NCBI RefSeq assembly: GCF_039649665.1
Contig: NZ_JBDJAW010000022.1
Location: forward strand, 1-64,000
DNA length: 64,000 nt
Direction: 5' to 3'
Source: Microbispora sp. ZYX-F-249
GTDB taxonomy: Bacteria > Actinomycetota > Actinomycetes > Streptosporangiales > Streptosporangiaceae
Both the position numbers and the translations under genes were made by a program. The notes under the pieces are model-generated. The model worked only from the letters and a program-made list of their open reading frames with translations, was not told the DNA's origin and made no database searches. Below, piece by piece: positions 61,456 through 64,000 of this stretch. The first letter of the stretch is position 1. Each line of letters starts with the position of its first letter.

Positions 61456-61493
61456 AGGGGCGGGGAGGAAGCATGCGCTTCCTCCCCGCCCCT
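61456..61493. terminator. Perfect 17-bp hairpin terminator between the two-component operon and ssrA
   Basis: AGGGGCGGGGAGGAAGC (61456-61472) pairs perfectly with its complement at 61477-61493 around a 4-base ATGC loop. No long T-tract follows on the plus strand (CTGG) but the minus strand ends in TTTCGC then TTTTT. It can serve both the plus-strand operon and the convergent ssrA gene. Confidence 0.8.
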
Positions 61494-61501
61494 CTGGCAG
61501 A

Positions 61502-61887
61502 CAGTGGAGGTGGCGGGAATCGAACCCGCGTCCTTCAACACCAAGACAGGGCTTCTCCGGGTGCAGCCTGTTGCGCTTTTCTCGGCCCCGGCAATCTCAC
61601 AGGCGAGTCGCCGACGGGCCCAGTCACTGTTTGATTTCCCGTACGGCCCCGTGACCGGGCCGGACGGTTGAGCCTTCTAGCGATGTCAGTTCCGGGCCGA
61701 AGGCACTCCCGGGCTGACAGAGGTTTCTCGCTGCTTAGGCGGCGAGAGCCAGGGAAGCCTGGCTGACCTCAGTGCTCTTGTTATTGGCACTTATTTGTTC
61801 GCGGTCACAGTGTTGACGGGGTTATGTCCGCAGTCCCCGACCCGCTTCCCCTGACTTGCAATGTCGAAGTCGAAACCGGTCACCCCC
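61502..61887 (-). ncRNA. ssrA: Transfer-messenger RNA (tmRNA, SsrA)
   Basis: The 5' end GGGGGUG (61887 downward), followed by ACCGGUUUCGACUUCGAC, pairs with CACCUCC at 61506-61512, giving the tRNA-like acceptor stem. The T-arm GGACGCGGGTTCGATTCCCG precedes it. The tag frame starts after TAAGT with GCC and reads ANNKSTEVSQASLALAA then TAA. After the discriminator A the DNA reads CTG, so the terminal CCA does not appear to be encoded fully and would be added by the CCA enzyme. It rescues stalled ribosomes with SmpB. Confidence 0.95.
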
Positions 61888-62057
61888 TGTGCAGTTGTCA
61901 ACCCGGCCCCGGAGGGCCGACGTCACAAGCTTACTCAAGACAACACCGGTGACGCGACTCCAATTCCGCCCGGCCGGCGGGACGCCGAAGCCCCCGGGAC
62001 GCGGCCTGCGGCGCACGCCCCGGGGGCCGACCGGCAGGGTCGAGCCGGTCCGGACGG

Positions 62058-62132
62058 CAGGGCTCCCCCCGAGATGGAGCCCTGTCCTCATCACGGCGAC
62101 TGGGCCCGCAACCCCCCAAGCGGGTCCCAGTC
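62058..62132. terminator. Two hairpins downstream of the PBP-like gene
   Basis: CAGGGCTCC/GGAGCCCTG (62058-62084, 9-bp stem, 9-base loop) and GACTGGGCCCGC/GCGGGTCCCAGTC (62098-62132, 12 pairs with one bulged T, 10-base loop) lie between ssrA and the PBP-like gene. Both genes read leftwards, so these fit a terminator for the PBP-like gene. The 298-base gap 61888-62185 otherwise contains GC-rich inverted repeats (for example GCCCCCGGG/CCCGGGGGC) and no gene. Confidence 0.5.
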
Positions 62133-62185
62133 ACCTAGAAAGACGCCGGTCATCGCCTCGATGGTTGCTCGCCCTCGCGCCTTTT

Positions 62186-64000
62186 TCAGGTCTGGGGCTG
62201 AGCGGTGCGGAAGAAGCTCCCGGCGATCGCCGGAGCGGCCGACAGGTCGCCGCTTTTGGCCAGCACGGCGACCGCGACGTCCCCCTGCCAGCCCACGAAC
62301 CACGAGAGCTTCGTGCGCTCCTTCTTGTCCGTCTGGGTGACCTCGGCGGCCACGCCGTACACGGGATCACCGGGGGCGGAGGCTGCGGAGGCCGCGCCGG
62401 ACGACACACCGGCCCGCATGAGCGTGCGCAGCTTCGCGGTGACCGCGGGGTCGAGCGTCACGGGCTGCGCGGCGGCCGCGGCGGTGCCACCCTCGGCGCC
62501 CGGATCGGGCGCGGTGGGCGAGACCACCAGCGTCGGCGGCCGCCACGTGCCGGACCTGACGGCCGCGGCGACGAGGGCCATCGCCAGCGGGCTCACCCGC
62601 GCGCCCTGTCCGGCGATGATCTTGGCGATGGCCGCGTCGCCGTCCGGCTCGGCGATCGATCCGCTGAAGGTCTTCAGCGGCAGCTTCCAGTCGCTGCCGA
62701 TGCCGAACTGGTTCGCGCTGGTGGCCAGCCGCTGGCCGCTGATCCGCCGGGCCAGCGACGCCAGCGCGGTCACGCAGCCCTGCGCGAAGTCGGCCTGGAA
62801 GGTGGGCGTCGTCACACCGTCGACGCCGGGCTGCTGGAAGCGCGCCCCGCCCACGGTGCGGTCGGCGCTGCACGGCACCTTCTGCTTCGGGTCGAGGCCC
62901 GACTGGAGCAGTCCCTCCGCGGCGATGATCGAGAAGGCGCTGCCCGCCACGTACTTGCCGGCCAGCGCGTCGTCCTCCTGGTGCAGCTGGTTGGTGGAGA
63001 CGGCGAGCACCTCGCCGGTGGACGCCTGCACCGCGACGAGCGCGGCCGGGCGGGACCCCGCGACCGCGGCGTCCCCGGCGCTCTGCAGCCGGCTGTCGAT
63101 CGTGGTCTGGACCGACGAGTTCTCCCGCCCCGGCCACGCCTTGAGCTCCTTGACCTGCTGCCCGGTGGCGTTGTCGAGGATGACGACCCGGGTCTCGGTC
63201 GAGCCGGTGAGCTGGTCCTGGTAGGCCTGCTGCAGGCCGTCCCGGCCCAGCGTGTCGCCGGCCCGCTGCGGTCCGCCGAGCCGCTGCTCCGCCTCCGGGG
63301 TGATGGCCGAGACCACGCCGACGATCTGGGTGGGCGACTTGGGCGCGACCGGCGGATTGTCGGTCTGGAACTCCAGCCCTCTGATCGCCTCCAGCTTGGA
63401 CCTGATCTGGGCGAACTTCGTCCGGCCGAACGTCGCGAGGGGGACGAAGTCCTGCGGGGGCGACGACAGGATGCGGCTCAGCAGGCGGTCCTGGGCGAAG
63501 CCGGTGATCTTCGACAACTGGTCGCAGAGCCGGCCGGGGTCCTTGACCTTGGCGGGGGTGACCCCGGCGACGTGCAGCACGGTCTCGTCCTGCAGCGAGT
63601 TGCCGTTGCGGTCGAGGATGGGCTTGCGGCCCTTGGGGACGGTGGCGACCGCGAGCCGCTGCCCGGGGTGCAGGTCGGGGTGGATGACGCTCGGCGACCA
63701 CCGCACCTTCCACTGGCCGCCGACCAGGTGCAGGGGCAGGTTGCCGTCGTACTGCCAGAGGGGGTTGTTCTCCCCGAGGTCCACCTCGGCGTGGTAGCCG
63801 GCCTGCGCCGCGTCGCCGTCCTGGGTGATCCCCCGCAGGGAGAAGCGGACCGAGGCGGCGTCCAGCTGCAGGCGGGCGTCCTCCAGCGCCTTGCGCACCG
63901 CCGCCTGGTCGCCGTCGGCCCGTCGCGCGGCGGCCGCGTAGTCCCCCGTCTGCCAGCCGACGAGGAAGTCGCGCACCGCCTCGTGCGGCGACGGCTCCTC
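62186..64000 (-). CDS. Penicillin-binding-protein-like transpeptidase homologue, probably inactive (5' end outside window)
   Basis: About 604 residues are visible and the frame is open through base 64000; the true start lies beyond. An NTF2-like N-terminal domain (PHEAVRDFLVGWQTGDYAAAA) and a PBP dimerisation-like region precede a transpeptidase-like domain. The SxxK site appears as AGSAFSIIAAEG, where the Lys is replaced by Ser; a SAN motif is present (ATSANQFG); the KTG box region reads YGVAAEVTQTD with no KTG. The fold end is normal (LSWFVGWQGDVAVAV). Class B PBP-type layout, likely with a structural or regulatory role. It is the only gene beyond ssrA. Confidence 0.75.
   Translation of the reverse strand, partial: EEPSPHEAVRDFLVGWQTGDYAAAARRADGDQAAVRKALEDARLQLDAASVRFSLRGITQDGDAAQAGYHAEVDLGENNPLWQYDGNLPLHLVGGQWKVRWSPSVIHPDLHPGQRLAVATVPKGRKPILDRNGNSLQDETVLHVAGVTPAKVKDPGRLCDQLSKITGFAQDRLLSRILSSPPQDFVPLATFGRTKFAQIRSKLEAIRGLEFQTDNPPVAPKSPTQIVGVVSAITPEAEQRLGGPQRAGDTLGRDGLQQAYQDQLTGSTETRVVILDNATGQQVKELKAWPGRENSSVQTTIDSRLQSAGDAAVAGSRPAALVAVQASTGEVLAVSTNQLHQEDDALAGKYVAGSAFSIIAAEGLLQSGLDPKQKVPCSADRTVGGARFQQPGVDGVTTPTFQADFAQGCVTALASLARRISGQRLATSANQFGIGSDWKLPLKTFSGSIAEPDGDAAIAKIIAGQGARVSPLAMALVAAAVRSGTWRPPTLVVSPTAPDPGAEGGTAAAAAQPVTLDPAVTAKLRTLMRAGVSSGAASAASAPGDPVYGVAAEVTQTDKKERTKLSWFVGWQGDVAVAVLAKSGDLSAAPAIAGSFFRTAQPQT

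Noticed and set aside
61501-61560. A tRNA gene at the TTCGATTCCCG arm
   Set aside because: It is the 3' tRNA-like part of tmRNA; the matching 5' half lies at 61887 and a tag frame lies between.

Overview
The window is very GC-rich, with dense genes, GTG and TTG starts, GGAGG-type ribosome sites and many 1-11 base gene overlaps. Together with an actinobacterial-type tmRNA and gene families such as DUF2613, AftD, DprE1/2, HXXEE and LuxR-LAL, this points to a filamentous actinomycete. It is not obviously a mycobacterium; a Streptosporangiaceae-like organism would fit, but that is a guess from gene content. All comparisons with Mycobacterium tuberculosis (Rv numbers) are from memory and were not searched.

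Layout. 1-4.4 kb: start of a secreted or membrane protein, then a self-contained efflux-type operon (degenerate ABC ATPase, YhgE/Pip membrane protein, TetR) behind a strong palindromic operator. 4.4-15 kb: mixed accessory genes, including an Rpn-type relic, a solute-binding/VWA fusion, a threonine-dehydratase-like enzyme with a divergent LysR, an orphan amide-type binding protein, secreted proteins, a divergent XRE/methionine aminopeptidase pair and a LysE exporter. 15-27 kb: a VC0807-type protein with a TIM-barrel protein, then a minus-strand acyl-CoA operon (two acyl-CoA synthetases, a double DUF35 protein, two SCP2-type thiolases), a divergent enoyl-CoA hydratase, an ARMT1-like protein, a nitronate monooxygenase and a LysR. 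Together with the double-domain acyl-CoA dehydrogenase at 52-54 kb this looks like the steroid side-chain set of actinobacteria. Several of its promoters carry AACnnGTT-core palindromes resembling KstR sites.

28-46.5 kb: a secreted S1 protease, then a cell-wall polysaccharide locus. It holds the decaprenyl-phospho-arabinose genes (UbiA, DprE1, DprE2), two DUF3068 proteins, an acyltransferase, membrane GT-C proteins, a methyltransferase, AftD, a GT4 glycosyltransferase and a 43-residue DUF2613 protein that lies beside AftD. The gene set mirrors Rv0224c-Rv0228 plus Rv0236c/Rv0236A and Rv3790/Rv3791/Rv3806c. DprE1 has Ala where the benzothiazinone-target Cys sits in M. tuberculosis. 46.5-64 kb: a small secreted protein, a metallo-beta-lactamase-fold protein with an HXXEE membrane protein, a giant LuxR regulator, the FadE34-like enzyme, an HtrA-like lipoprotein, adenosine deaminase with a UTRA-only protein, a four-gene overlapping operon ending in a two-component system, a strong terminator, ssrA, and a PBP-like protein whose catalytic motifs look lost.

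The most unusual non-coding structure is an array of a CGTGATCTTG motif repeated every 52-54 bp (about five helical turns). One copy is a 243-bp palindromic element with perfect 25-bp ends between two convergent genes (29387-29629). The other is a three-unit array embedded in the 3' end of aftD (38719-38836), where it seems to supply the protein's last ~45 residues.
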